Part shown: positions 43,329-51,960 of the stretch, in pieces
How the letters are laid out: the number at the start of each line of letters is the position of its first letter
Numbering within the stretch: the first letter of the stretch is position 1
Assembly (NCBI GenBank): GCA_016721115.1
Contig: JADKIW010000001.1
Coordinates: forward strand, 3,115,501-3,179,500
DNA: 64,000 bases
Source of the DNA: Candidatus Defluviilinea proxima
GTDB taxonomy: Bacteria > Chloroflexota > Anaerolineae > Anaerolineales > Villigracilaceae
Direction of reading: 5' to 3'
Made by a program: the position numbers and the translations under genes
Notes under the pieces: model-generated
The model's database searches: none
What the model was told of the DNA's origin: nothing
The model's input: only the letters and a program-made list of their open reading frames with translations

Positions 43329-44279
43329 TTATTTTGGATGTGCGGCAAAAAACTTCCAGATCAATTCGGAGGCCGAGATCGTTTGCGTAGGCTGATCTGA
43401 CCCGGGCCAGCCTCCTCGACCGCCGGGCCAGGAGTGTCCACCGCCGATGATCGTGTACAGTTCTACAGATGTAGACCCGGCGCATCCGGTCCACGTTTCA
43501 TGCTGGATATCCTCTACCGACTCGGTCTGTGGCTGGGAGTTGCATCCATCAAACGAAGACCAGAATTCTACCGAGTCCTTCACTGACGCAAAGCTGACAT
43601 CCACAAGCGATTCGGGGCCTTTGCCTCCCTCATAAGGGACATGTTGATCGTCTGTGCCGTGAAACTCGATAATCGAGATGTGTTCTGTTGGATTGCACGA
43701 CGAAGCGTTGAGCGTCCCTGCCACAGGCGCGACTGCCGCAAATAGGTCAGATGCTTCGCATGCCAGCCGCTGCGACAACATCCCTCCGTTCGACATGCCT
43801 GTTGCATAAATTTGGTTAGGGTCAATATTTGTCATGGATTGGATTTCATCTGCAATCGCACGCACAAAGCCGACATCGTCTATATTGTTTCTCTGTGCAA
43901 ACCCACAACAAGCACCCGCATTCCATGTCAGAAGTTTGTCGTCGTCTAGCGGACCCGTTCCGTTTGGATAGACAACGAGAAATCCGTTGGCGTCTGCAAC
44001 TTCGTTGAACCCACTCATTATGATCGCACTCTTAGCGTTGCCCGTCCCGCCGTGAAAGACGAATACGAGCGGTACAGGCTGATTCCAATTCACAGATGCA
44101 GGTACATACAGAATGTAGCTCCGTTCTAATCCGCTATGTGTCAATGAATGGGAGGTTTCGCCTGTTGAAAGATTTGGTGTCGGTGATACTGGCGTGGCGC
44201 TAGAGTTTGTCCGTGCGCATGCCAGCGTTGTGAGTACGAGAATACCTGTAACTATAAATAGTCTTTGAGTAATAGTCAT
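43329..44279 (-). CDS. LpqC/PHB-depolymerase-type esterase lipoprotein
   Basis: 316 residues from the ATG at 44279 (AAGGAG close ahead; the frame from 44351 is longer but has no ribosome site and displaces the signal). Lipobox TTLAC (C21). It has the alpha/beta-hydrolase HGG oxyanion region (FVFHGGTGNA), the nucleophile in GMSNGGM, an acid after EFHGTDDQHVPYEGG and the histidine in GGGHSWPGG. Family members hydrolyse ferulate or acetyl esters on plant polysaccharides or short polyesters; with the glycan locus an esterase role on biomass is plausible (inference). Confidence 0.85.
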   Translation of the reverse strand: MTITQRLFIVTGILVLTTLACARTNSSATPVSPTPNLSTGETSHSLTHSGLERSYILYVPASVNWNQPVPLVFVFHGGTGNAKSAIIMSGFNEVADANGFLVVYPNGTGPLDDDKLLTWNAGACCGFAQRNNIDDVGFVRAIADEIQSMTNIDPNQIYATGMSNGGMLSQRLACEASDLFAAVAPVAGTLNASSCNPTEHISIIEFHGTDDQHVPYEGGKGPESLVDVSFASVKDSVEFWSSFDGCNSQPQTESVEDIQHETWTGCAGSTSVELYTIIGGGHSWPGGRGGWPGSDQPTQTISASELIWKFFAAHPK

Positions 44280-44355
44280 TTTCGCTCCTTGTGAATGGAG
44301 GAAATTGTATTTGAACCTTGTTAGATCGGTTTTATGTGGATGTAAACTCACAGTA

Positions 44356-44387
44356 AAAAACTGCCGCTCATTCAGGCGGCAGTTTTT
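44356..44387 (-). terminator. terminator overlapping the phosphatase gene end
   Basis: Arms aaaaactgccgc and gcggcagttttt with an 8-base loop. The stop codon of the phosphatase gene (44368-44370) is in the loop, so the last codons encode one arm. Confidence 0.88.
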
Positions 44388-44814
44388 CTTCGATCAATAT
44401 ATCCCAGGCTGGGTATTCATCTGGGCTCCATATTTTTTGCATGCCCTGAAATGCCTCATCTCTTTCCCAACCTAATTTCAAAACTCGATATAAGGCTACA
44501 AATCCTGATGCCCTATAATTTGCCTGACAGTGTACAAGGATGCTTTTCCCTTTGTGCTCGTCCATTGCCTTCAAGAATGCATCCAGATCATCATGTGTTG
44601 GTTTATCCCATTCCACAGGGATGTGGACGTATTCCATTCCCAAGCCGTTCACCAATTCACCTTCGTTTGGCATGGCACCTTCTGATTTCGACGTCGCCAG
44701 ATTGATGACCACTTGCACACCTGCCTCTGCTACCGACTTCAATTGGTCAGGTGTTGGCATACCACTGCTTGATAATTTCTCGTTGTAATACAAGTAATTG
44801 TAAATATCTTTCAT
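44368..44814 (-). CDS. dual-specificity-phosphatase-like protein
   Basis: 148 residues. A loop VHCQANYRASG gives the active cysteine with a C-x4-R spacing, as in the bacterial tyrosine-phosphatase-like group with HC(A/Q)AN(Y/M)R, rather than the standard C-x5-R. Upstream are GMPTPDQLKSVAEAG and VVINLAT, typical for DSP folds. It overlaps the YbaK-like gene by 4 bases (ATGA), so the two are co-translated. Confidence 0.8.
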   Translation of the reverse strand: MKDIYNYLYYNEKLSSSGMPTPDQLKSVAEAGVQVVINLATSKSEGAMPNEGELVNGLGMEYVHIPVEWDKPTHDDLDAFLKAMDEHKGKSILVHCQANYRASGFVALYRVLKLGWERDEAFQGMQKIWSPDEYPAWDILIEEKLPPE

Positions 44815-45287
44815 TTCACCATCACCACCTTTCCATCCGTCATCTTTTGCAAGTCAGATGTCTTCAATTCGAAGATGGCGTTGGGAGTTCCAGCCGCCGC
44901 CCAGATGGTCTCATACTGGAGGAAATCCTCGTCGAGATATGTTTCCATTTTTTGGACATGCCCTACGGGCGGCACGCCTCCAATGGCGTAACCGGTAACT
45001 GCTCTTACAAAATCGGCATCTGCCTTCCCGATGCCTTCTCCTGCATACTCGCGGATGCGTTTCTCGTCCACGCGATTCGCGCCGCTGGTCAGTACAAGGA
45101 TCGGCTTACCCGATTGCTTCCCTTTGAAGATCAACGACTTCACGATCTGACCGAGTTCACATCCCGCGCGTTCTGCCGCTTCCAACGCCGTGCGCGTGGA
45201 TTCGACATGTTCGATCACGGTGTAGTTGTATCCAAGCGAACTGAGCAGGTCCTGTATCTTTTGTGCGGAGGGGGAGAGTGTTGGCAT
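44811..45287 (-). CDS. YbaK/EbsC-type aminoacyl-tRNA deacylase
   Basis: 158 residues. Family motifs are present: YTVIEHVESTRTALEAAE, IVKSLIFKGK (catalytic lysine region), VLTSGANRVDEKRI and the GGVPPVGH loop. Such proteins hydrolyse mischarged tRNA, mostly Cys-tRNA(Pro) or Ala-tRNA(Pro). First gene of a two-gene unit with the phosphatase. A TATAAT box lies 7 bases before the ATG, so the message is probably leaderless. Confidence 0.9.
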   Translation of the reverse strand: MPTLSPSAQKIQDLLSSLGYNYTVIEHVESTRTALEAAERAGCELGQIVKSLIFKGKQSGKPILVLTSGANRVDEKRIREYAGEGIGKADADFVRAVTGYAIGGVPPVGHVQKMETYLDEDFLQYETIWAAAGTPNAIFELKTSDLQKMTDGKVVMVK

Positions 45288-45294
45288 GGGCTAA

Positions 45295-45300
45295 ATTATA
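45295..45300 (-). promoter_or_regulatory. -10 box immediately before the YbaK-like gene
   Basis: TATAAT on minus, 7 bases before the ATG at 45287; transcription would begin at or next to the start codon. Confidence 0.55.
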
Positions 45301-45413
45301 TTACATCGTACACCTATCATAGGGAAAATGGTGGGAACAAACTGTAAACATGCCCCGTTATTCCCTTCAAGATAAACTGTTCGCAAATAAACTATATAAA
45401 GCTGGAGGTCATC

Positions 45414-46853
45414 ATGCTGGAACTGTTTAATCATCTGACAAATTGGGTCAATGTCGAACCTATGGTGGGCTTGTTAATGCTGATTACGGCCATTGTTCTA
45501 TTTGGCTCTGCCTTCAGAGACTACAAAGAAGACAATATTTCATTTTGGCCCTGGTTGAGGCGGTTTCTTGAAATTTGCACCCGTGCCTTGATCGGTGCGA
45601 TCATGTTTGTAGGGTTAATGTGGGCGTTCCGTATCATCTTGAACGACAATGTTGCATCATTCTATTCTACTCATGGGAGTTTAAGTGATGTAAGTCGTTC
45701 CAGTGCCTTCACGATTTGGGGAAGACCCCACAGACAGGTCGAGCTGACAGTCAATCACTCAATCGAGGTTGAAGAACAACAAGAACAACCTCGTGAAAAC
45801 CCTGATGACCCTCCAGTCTATAAAACTGTGCTGGTTCGCAAGGATGTTCCTCAAAATAGCATTATAGGTTTTGCGGGCGATGTCGATATGAAATTAAGTG
45901 AGCGGGAAAAGGGATATGCCCTGTATAGTGGGTATACTCTTGGAGTAAAACTTGTATATCAGGTTGTAAACGACTCTAATGTTTTAACTGATGCAGATTT
46001 CACTTTCCCACTTTCGAATGGCCAAACATTGTTCGAAGACTTTATCATTTCCATGGATGATGTTGATATGAGCTCGAAGCTTCGAGTGGCCAATGACCTT
46101 GTCTCTTGGAGAACCCAGATGAAGCCTGGACAGAAGAGTGAAATTATTATTACCTACTCTTCCCGCGGTATGGATTATTTCTATTATCAAATTCCTGTCC
46201 AACGAGAGATCAAAGATTTTATACTGACTCTTACTGTGGATCGTCTGCCCATTTCCTTGGTGAATTATCCAGACGGAGTGATTACTCCTACTGAGATCAA
46301 GCCAACCGCTGATCGACGTGGTTCGATCTTAACATGGAAACTGGATCGTGCCATTACTGTGGCAGGCATGGGTGTTTCTTTGATGCCGCCGGAACAGCCG
46401 GGTGCTCAGGTACTACGCGTGCTTGTTGTGTCTCCTTATGCTTTGACATTGCTCGGCGCAATGCTGGCTCTCACTATGTTGATCTGGGGAACGACCGTCC
46501 GTTTCCTTGATTTGTCCCTTTTATCGGCAGTTTACTCGATGCAGTTCCTGTTAATGGCGGCCATCAGCGACTATTTCCTTGGTTTTTGGGAATCTTTGGT
46601 TGTAGGTGCGCTTCTAACTTTGTTCCTTTCTTATTTACTGTTCCGTAAACTGCCCACGCGAGAGATGCGCTTATCCGTATATGGGTTAATTTTATTCTTC
46701 ACCACTATCTATCCCCTCTCTGGCTTACTGACGGATGTTTCCCAACAAAATGCTTTTCATGCTTTTGTTCAGGTTGGCATGATTTCGTATATTGCCGGGC
46801 TGTCTTTATATGTGATGGGATATAAATCCGCAGAACAACCTGGAAAAGTGTAG
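45414..46853 (+). CDS. membrane protein of unknown function, paralogue A
   Basis: 479 residues. Two N-terminal membrane helices (about 17-32 and 58-76) are followed by a 260-residue extracytoplasmic beta-rich region with the segment NGQTLFEDFIISMDDVDMSSKL and YSSRGMDYFYYQ, then six helices from about 335 to 470. A near-perfect GGAGGT ribosome site fixes the start. The topology recalls CreD-like proteins, but I see no diagnostic motif. The next gene is a diverged tandem copy of it. Confidence 0.8.
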   Translation: MLELFNHLTNWVNVEPMVGLLMLITAIVLFGSAFRDYKEDNISFWPWLRRFLEICTRALIGAIMFVGLMWAFRIILNDNVASFYSTHGSLSDVSRSSAFTIWGRPHRQVELTVNHSIEVEEQQEQPRENPDDPPVYKTVLVRKDVPQNSIIGFAGDVDMKLSEREKGYALYSGYTLGVKLVYQVVNDSNVLTDADFTFPLSNGQTLFEDFIISMDDVDMSSKLRVANDLVSWRTQMKPGQKSEIIITYSSRGMDYFYYQIPVQREIKDFILTLTVDRLPISLVNYPDGVITPTEIKPTADRRGSILTWKLDRAITVAGMGVSLMPPEQPGAQVLRVLVVSPYALTLLGAMLALTMLIWGTTVRFLDLSLLSAVYSMQFLLMAAISDYFLGFWESLVVGALLTLFLSYLLFRKLPTREMRLSVYGLILFFTTIYPLSGLLTDVSQQNAFHAFVQVGMISYIAGLSLYVMGYKSAEQPGKV

Positions 46854-46856
46854 CGC

Positions 46857-48278
46857 ATGTTTACGGGAATGCGTACACTGCTGGCGGCATGGTTTTTGCT
46901 GGAACCGGCCGCCAGCCTGTTGGTCTGTGTCGCCGCAGTGCTCCTTGGCAGTGTGACGTTTATTCGCCTTCGAAAGAATAAAGCTTTGGGTTGGTCGTTC
47001 GGGCGTACTCTGCTTTCGGCGTTTTTGCAGGGCGTGATGCTTATCGGCGTTACGGGTGTATTCTATTTTCTTTTGAACAGCAGTTATCGCATGTATTCGC
47101 CTGCTGTTCAATCTCTTGCGCAAGGGGATGAATACCTAAAGGAAGTGCAGACGGCGCAAAAAAATTGGGGGGACTTTATTGTGCAGGATAATTTAACTGT
47201 TGTACATACCTATAGCCATGAAGAGATTCAGCAAGTGCCTGGCCCAGACGGAAAAACATTTTATGTTAATAACATGATTACTGAGAATATCGAACAGGAG
47301 ACGATTACTGGCTTTAATGGCGTTGTTGACCTTCGTTTGACGAGTCCGTATTTGAATACCTACGAAGCCGATGTCGTATATCAATATAAGATTGTCAATC
47401 AGTCTGACATGACGACTACTGCACACTTTTCCTATCCCATTAAACTTTCACAAAACTATAGAAACCTGCTTGTAACAATAAACGGAGTTGATCTGGGTTC
47501 TTCCAAGGAACTGGCTGGCTCGGAGATCACTTGGGAGCGTGAAATGCAACCTCATCAAAGCATGGACGTGGCGATCTCTTATCACACACAAGGTATGGGG
47601 GGGTATGTGCATAAAATACGGTCGAAAGATGTTGTGCAGGACTTTTTCTTCAGTGTCAACACTGACACCCGTAATTTGTTTGCGTCTACACTCCCTGAGA
47701 CGAGCGCTATAAAGTTTGCAAGCGTAAATACTGAGAAAGGATATCGCCTTACATGGACAATTGACAGGGCAATCCTTTCTCCCGAATTGGGAATTCGATT
47801 TGCACCGGGTTACACGCCTGACCTCGACCATGACTATGCTCTTCAATTGACGCGGTATGCACCACGTGCAATCATGCTTCTCATGGTAGTTTTTGTGTTT
47901 ACCATGCTGATATGCGGAGTGAATGTGGTCCCATGGAAACTATTGCTTTTGGCCGCGATCTTTTCTTCGCAATTTCTAGCGTTGTTAGGGTTGGATCTGG
48001 TTAACGTGAATGGTTGGTTAACACTGCCCTTGTTATTTATCATCACATTTGTTTTGGTGCGAATTGTGTACCGGGATTTGCCCCGCCTTCCATTTACCCT
48101 TGTTATGGCATCTGTGGTTCTATTTGCTCTTTTTTATCCCTATGCAGGTCTATTACCAAAAGGGGCGGGGCGGACTGCTTTTGATGCAATTATGCAGTCT
48201 TTGATTATTTTATATATTTTTGGCCTATCACTTTACATGCGGGTGAGAAACACTTCGCATGATTTGAATGATGGGTAG
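46857..48278 (+). CDS. membrane protein of unknown function, paralogue B
   Basis: 473 residues, same plan as the neighbour: two N-terminal helices, an extracytoplasmic domain containing NYRNLLVTINGVDLGSSKEL and YHTQGMGGYVHKIRS, and a C-terminal six-helix bundle with LPLLFIITFVLVRIVYRDLP. Aligned by eye, both share the order FSYP(L/I), the I-x-G-V/D-D-L strand, the W-x-x-x-M-x-P turn and the L-T-W-x-(L/I)-D-R-A-I block. It begins three bases after the first gene's stop, so the pair is co-transcribed and may form a heteromer. Confidence 0.8.
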   Translation: MFTGMRTLLAAWFLLEPAASLLVCVAAVLLGSVTFIRLRKNKALGWSFGRTLLSAFLQGVMLIGVTGVFYFLLNSSYRMYSPAVQSLAQGDEYLKEVQTAQKNWGDFIVQDNLTVVHTYSHEEIQQVPGPDGKTFYVNNMITENIEQETITGFNGVVDLRLTSPYLNTYEADVVYQYKIVNQSDMTTTAHFSYPIKLSQNYRNLLVTINGVDLGSSKELAGSEITWEREMQPHQSMDVAISYHTQGMGGYVHKIRSKDVVQDFFFSVNTDTRNLFASTLPETSAIKFASVNTEKGYRLTWTIDRAILSPELGIRFAPGYTPDLDHDYALQLTRYAPRAIMLLMVVFVFTMLICGVNVVPWKLLLLAAIFSSQFLALLGLDLVNVNGWLTLPLLFIITFVLVRIVYRDLPRLPFTLVMASVVLFALFYPYAGLLPKGAGRTAFDAIMQSLIILYIFGLSLYMRVRNTSHDLNDG

Positions 48279-48283
48279 CCCGC

Positions 48284-48700
48284 TTATCGGCGTTTATATT
48301 TGATCTGCCACAGCACGCGCCATGTTATACCACCATCATCGGAGCGTTCCCAATTCCAATCAAGCTCGTTCGCTTGTATGTTGTGCCAGATCATCCGCTG
48401 TTTGCAAGCCTGCCCTTTGATAATAGTATCTCGCGAAAGGACCATCTTTTCGTCTTCGAATTTTCCTGTAAAGTCGAGATACGTACCGCTGTTATCCACC
48501 CACGTCTGGCACCAGAGTCCGCGTTCAGCATCATAAGAAGAGACACTCATGCCTTTCAGTTCGGGTGCGGAGAAGTTCTCTTGAATGATCTTGTCGTTCA
48601 TGATTCGCAGGATGTGGTTTGTGCCTCTACCGTCTTCGCCCCAGAACACATCCCATTCGCCGAGCCAGAAATCAAATTGAGTTTCGGGTAGATCGCTCAT
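48284..48700 (-). CDS. DUF1579-like small protein
   Basis: 138 residues from the ATG at 48700, which has GGAG 6 bases ahead; the ATG at 48712 has none. The sequence FDFWLGEWDVFW near the N-terminus and the beta-barrel pattern (LWCQTWVDNSGTYLDFTGKF, WRVLWQIKYKR) are those of the lipocalin-like DUF1579 proteins. No signal peptide; ligand unknown. Divergent from the methyltransferase gene. Confidence 0.8.
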   Translation of the reverse strand: MSDLPETQFDFWLGEWDVFWGEDGRGTNHILRIMNDKIIQENFSAPELKGMSVSSYDAERGLWCQTWVDNSGTYLDFTGKFEDEKMVLSRDTIIKGQACKQRMIWHNIQANELDWNWERSDDGGITWRVLWQIKYKRR

Positions 48701-48727
48701 CGTGTTCTCCATGTATTTGGAATGCCT

Positions 48728-48733
48728 TATAAT
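48728..48733 (+). promoter_or_regulatory. candidate -10 box of the methyltransferase gene
   Basis: TATAAT 55 bases before the ATG at 48789 in the gap between divergent genes; a -35 could not be assigned. Confidence 0.35.
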
Positions 48734-48788
48734 CTATCACATTGAAATTCTATTTACTCCATTCTCAGGAACTATTTTTTGGAGAGTT

Positions 48789-49484
48789 ATGTCTGACCGA
48801 CAAAGAAAGATCTATCAAACCGATGGCGACCGCTATGAGGCTTTGATCTCGCGTGAAGACCATCAAGGGAATATCATGAAGACGTTGCAAGAGATCATTA
48901 ACCCTGATAGCTTGGATATTCTCGATCTCGGCGCAGGGACTGGGCGTCTTACTCTCATGCTGGCACCGCGTGCCAAGTCTATGCGAGCGTTCGATGCTTC
49001 GGCTGAGATGTTGCGTGTTTGTCGTGAAAGACTGGTCGCCAGTGGACTGTCCAATTGGAAGGTGGATGTGGCAGACCATCGTCAACTGCCAATTGCCGAT
49101 CATTCTGCCGACCTTGTTGTCTCTGGCTGGAGCGTGGCATATCTCTATGTGTGGAATCCTGAGACTTGGCGTGTTGAGTTGGAAAAATGGTTGGGCGAAA
49201 TGAAACGTGTTTTGAGGCGAGACAGCTATATCGTCCTGTTTGAATCGTTGGGCACGGGGAATGAAGAGCCGATTCAGTTGGATCATCTCAAAGAGTACTA
49301 TCCATGGCTTGGCGAAGCAGGATTCCAAAACAAATGGATTCGAACCGATTACAAGTTCGAATCCATTGAAGAAGCTGAAGAACTGTCCCGTTTTTTCTTT
49401 GGCGATGAATTGGGCGATAAGGTCAAGAAAAATAACTGGGTGGTTCTACCTGAATGTACAGGGGTATGGTGGTTGAAAGTTTAG
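48789..49484 (+). CDS. class I SAM-dependent methyltransferase
   Basis: 231 residues from the ATG at 48789 (GGAGAG just before); the frame reaches back to 48702 but without a ribosome site. Motif I is ILDLGAGTGRLTLML, with FDASAEML as the acidic strand 2, ADLVVSGWSVAYLY as motif II region and VLRRDSYIVLFES as strand 5. Substrate unknown. Its last 4 bases overlap the convergent gene at 49481. Confidence 0.88.
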   Translation: MSDRQRKIYQTDGDRYEALISREDHQGNIMKTLQEIINPDSLDILDLGAGTGRLTLMLAPRAKSMRAFDASAEMLRVCRERLVASGLSNWKVDVADHRQLPIADHSADLVVSGWSVAYLYVWNPETWRVELEKWLGEMKRVLRRDSYIVLFESLGTGNEEPIQLDHLKEYYPWLGEAGFQNKWIRTDYKFESIEEAEELSRFFFGDELGDKVKKNNWVVLPECTGVWWLKV

Positions 49485-50041
49485 GCTTGTTTTTTGAAGC
49501 CGTTCTTGATCGCCATGGCAAGGCCTATTAACAATAATATAACTGTTATCCCAGCAAACGACCATTTGACCAACGTAAAGACTGCTGAAATCCATGCAAG
49601 CGCAGACGGTGTAGATGGATAAATAGTCAACATGATCACAATGCAGATGTTTTCAAGCAGATCGAACAGCCAGGCCCCGAATGGAAGAACGTTGTATTTT
49701 TGCATCTTGCTATTGGATGCAAATCCGCGTTGGAAAAGCCAGGTGATTGCGAGCGAAAAGAAGAGCGTGTAGACAATGGGGTAAATAATGTCGCCTGTCA
49801 TTTCAAACGTGCGATACGACATGCGCAATTCAGGGCTATAAGCCTCGATCATTCCATATATTTTTTCGGGCGTATAAAAAAGTTGCAGGTCGATGGGGCC
49901 GAAACCACCAGAGCCCGCTTCGATCTTTGCCTGCTGACCCGGCAGGATCACCGCGTTGAAGATCATTTCACCCGCAAGAAATAAAAGAACGAGCCAGCCG
50001 TTCACATATTTTCTCAACGTGTCGGAAAGTTTGGTAAGCAT
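49481..50041 (-). CDS. four-helix membrane protein of unknown function
   Basis: 186 residues from the ATG at 50041 (AGGAG ahead). Membrane helices at about 17-34, 85-101, 118-138 and 147-171; between the first two an outside loop with GFGPIDLQLFYTPEKIYGMIEAYSPE. This resembles small uncharacterised membrane proteins of Gram-positive and Chloroflexota genomes; no function can be assigned. Confidence 0.75.
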   Translation of the reverse strand: MLTKLSDTLRKYVNGWLVLLFLAGEMIFNAVILPGQQAKIEAGSGGFGPIDLQLFYTPEKIYGMIEAYSPELRMSYRTFEMTGDIIYPIVYTLFFSLAITWLFQRGFASNSKMQKYNVLPFGAWLFDLLENICIVIMLTIYPSTPSALAWISAVFTLVKWSFAGITVILLLIGLAMAIKNGFKKQA

Positions 50042-50119
50042 ACATTCTCCTGTAAGTTTGATGTGTATTATTGTGCAGAACACCAAATTTTCAACGGAGA
50101 TACTTTTTTGTAAACGGTC

Positions 50120-50584
50120 TCACTTGATAAAGGCTTCTGCGATGTTGGCGAGAGTATCGTGAATTCGTTCTTTGTGGCGGAAGATAATATCGAGAGTTTC
50201 CATCTCTTCCAATGTGAAGTACCCAAAATCGGATGTTTCATCGCTAAGGCCTAATTCGCCTCCGATCACCTCTGCTTCGAAATGCAGGGCGACGATATGG
50301 GCTTTGTTGCCATCGGGATATATGACAAGTTGATCGGGATGACTGTACACGCCGACGAAACGCTTCACTCTTACACTCAAGCCTGTTTCCTCGAAAACTT
50401 CCCTTTCGCACCCCTCAGCCACGGACTCGCCCGGCTCCACGCCGCCGCTTGGTAAACACCATTGACCGTTGTCCTGACGTTTGGTTAAGAGCACACGTCC
50501 TTGTTCATCGAAGATGGCGGCTGAACAGCCGAGGCGGATCTTGCCTTGTTTGGCGATGCGCTCGCCGTAGAGGATTTGGGTCAT
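50120..50584 (-). CDS. NUDIX hydrolase
   Basis: 154 residues. The NUDIX box is complete over residues 47-69: G47, E53, R61-E62, E65-E66, G68. The N-terminus (RLGCSAAIFDEQGRVLLTKR) is the usual first strand pair. It hydrolyses a nucleoside diphosphate linked to some group X; the substrate is not readable. Confidence 0.92.
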   Translation of the reverse strand: MTQILYGERIAKQGKIRLGCSAAIFDEQGRVLLTKRQDNGQWCLPSGGVEPGESVAEGCEREVFEETGLSVRVKRFVGVYSHPDQLVIYPDGNKAHIVALHFEAEVIGGELGLSDETSDFGYFTLEEMETLDIIFRHKERIHDTLANIAEAFIK

Positions 50585-50605
50585 GATAACCTCCCGTAAA
50601 AAATT

Positions 50606-50634
50606 GTAGGGGCAGGTCTCAGACCTGCCCCTAC
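50606..50634. repeat. 29-bp perfect palindrome
   Basis: gtaggggcaggtct, one base, and its exact reverse complement, placed between the pirin and NUDIX genes 4 bases from the pirin stop. It may also act as a hairpin in the pirin mRNA. Confidence 0.75.
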
Positions 50635-50637
50635 TTG

Positions 50638-51483
50638 TTATTTTATAAACGTCCCGTTGCGTAATTCTTTTAGCGTCTGCTGAATTTCTTCGATGGTATT
50701 CATCACAAAGGGACCATACGGCACGATGGGTTCTTTGAACGGTGCACCAGCCATCAACATAAAGCGGACAGTGTTATTCTCGGTCTTGACAGTGATGTGG
50801 TCGCCATCGGCATATTTGACCATTTTAGGAGCGTCGATGGTTTCGCCCGAGAAGACTCCTTCACCTTCAAAGACGTAGGTGATGAGGGTGTGTCCGCTGG
50901 GGATGGGGAACTGCCACTCGATACCCGGAGCAAGCTCAACGTCCATGTAAAGAGGCGAGGCGGCGATATCTGTGACAGGGCCGGTGACTCCTTCCACTGT
51001 CCCTGTGACAACGCGGATTTTGACTCCGTCTTTTTCATACGTGGGGATCGTGGTTGAGTTGACTTCCTGATAGCGTGGCTCGGACATTTTGAGATGCGAT
51101 GGGAGGTTGACCCAAAGCTGGAAGCCGTAGATGTTGCCACTGGGGCCACGGCGGGGCATCTCTTCGTGCAAGATGCCGCGACCGGCGCTCATCCATTGCA
51201 CATCGCCGGGGCCGATGGTGCCTTCGTTGCCGAGGCTATCGCGGTGAGCGGTGGAGCCTTCGAGCATGTAAGTGACGGTTTCGATGCCGCGATGTGGATG
51301 ATACGGGAAGCCGCGCATGGGGCCTTCGAGTGGATCGTTGAATGCGAAGTGGTCGAAGAGCAGGAAGGGGTCGAACAGGTTGCTGGTCTTGGGCCCGAAA
51401 GAGCGGAGCAAACGCACGCCCGCGCCCTCAATGGCAGTTTGTGGTTCGATGGTTTGGGAGATAGTTCTAAGGTTAGTGTTCAT
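50638..51483 (-). CDS. pirin-family protein
   Basis: 281 residues, two cupin domains. The N-terminal metal site is intact: H62 and H64 in YHPHRG, H106 and E108 in GILHEE. The C-terminal cupin (LAPGIEWQFPIPSGHTLITYVFEG) is also present. Pirins act as quercetinases or redox-linked regulators. There is no clear ribosome site before the ATG. Confidence 0.92.
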   Translation of the reverse strand: MNTNLRTISQTIEPQTAIEGAGVRLLRSFGPKTSNLFDPFLLFDHFAFNDPLEGPMRGFPYHPHRGIETVTYMLEGSTAHRDSLGNEGTIGPGDVQWMSAGRGILHEEMPRRGPSGNIYGFQLWVNLPSHLKMSEPRYQEVNSTTIPTYEKDGVKIRVVTGTVEGVTGPVTDIAASPLYMDVELAPGIEWQFPIPSGHTLITYVFEGEGVFSGETIDAPKMVKYADGDHITVKTENNTVRFMLMAGAPFKEPIVPYGPFVMNTIEEIQQTLKELRNGTFIK

Positions 51484-51525
51484 GTTGTGTAGATGAGGTG
51501 GGATGAGGCGATATTACTATTTCAA

Positions 51526-51951
51526 CTATACAGGGCGCCCGGTCCATGGGCCAACGCCTACAATTTTATCGACTCGAATCCTTATGACATAACCTGGTGG
51601 AGGATTTTCCATGGGCGGGAACTTGACCCCTGGCCTGATGTACACCTCTGCCAGTTTCTGTAAGAGTTCAGGTGCTCCGCCTTCTTCTACTTGAGCTTCT
51701 CCATACAGCACGGCATATTCAGTAAGCTCCATATTGCTTTTGGTGTTTGCTTGAAGAGATATAACGACTCGCGGATCACGCAGAACGTTCTTGACCTTTT
51801 GGTTTTTGGGAAGATGGGCTGTGACGAGGTGTTCACCATCTACGCCGACCCAGACGAGGGTTACTTGTGGACTGCCATCAGGATTCAGGGTTACCAAATG
51901 AGCAGGACAACCTGATTCGATCAGTGCTTTGATCTCGGATGGAATGTTCAT
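51526..51951 (-). CDS. PPOX-class (pyridoxamine-5'-phosphate-oxidase-like, F420/FMN) oxidoreductase
   Basis: 141 residues with the split-barrel pattern: AHLVTLNPDGSPQVTLVWVGVDGEHL, KNQKVKNVLRDPRVVISL and YAVLYGEAQVEEGG. This fits the TIGR03618-type F420-dependent oxidoreductases, common in Actinobacteria and Chloroflexota. GAGG precedes the ATG inside the gap from mgsA (9 bases). Confidence 0.87.
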   Translation of the reverse strand: MNIPSEIKALIESGCPAHLVTLNPDGSPQVTLVWVGVDGEHLVTAHLPKNQKVKNVLRDPRVVISLQANTKSNMELTEYAVLYGEAQVEEGGAPELLQKLAEVYIRPGVKFPPMENPPPGYVIRIRVDKIVGVGPWTGRPV

Positions 51952-51960
51952 AGATGGCCT

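Noticed and set aside
44751..45347. 198-residue plus-strand frame over the YbaK-like gene
   Set aside because: Antisense to a conserved deacylase; no ribosome site.
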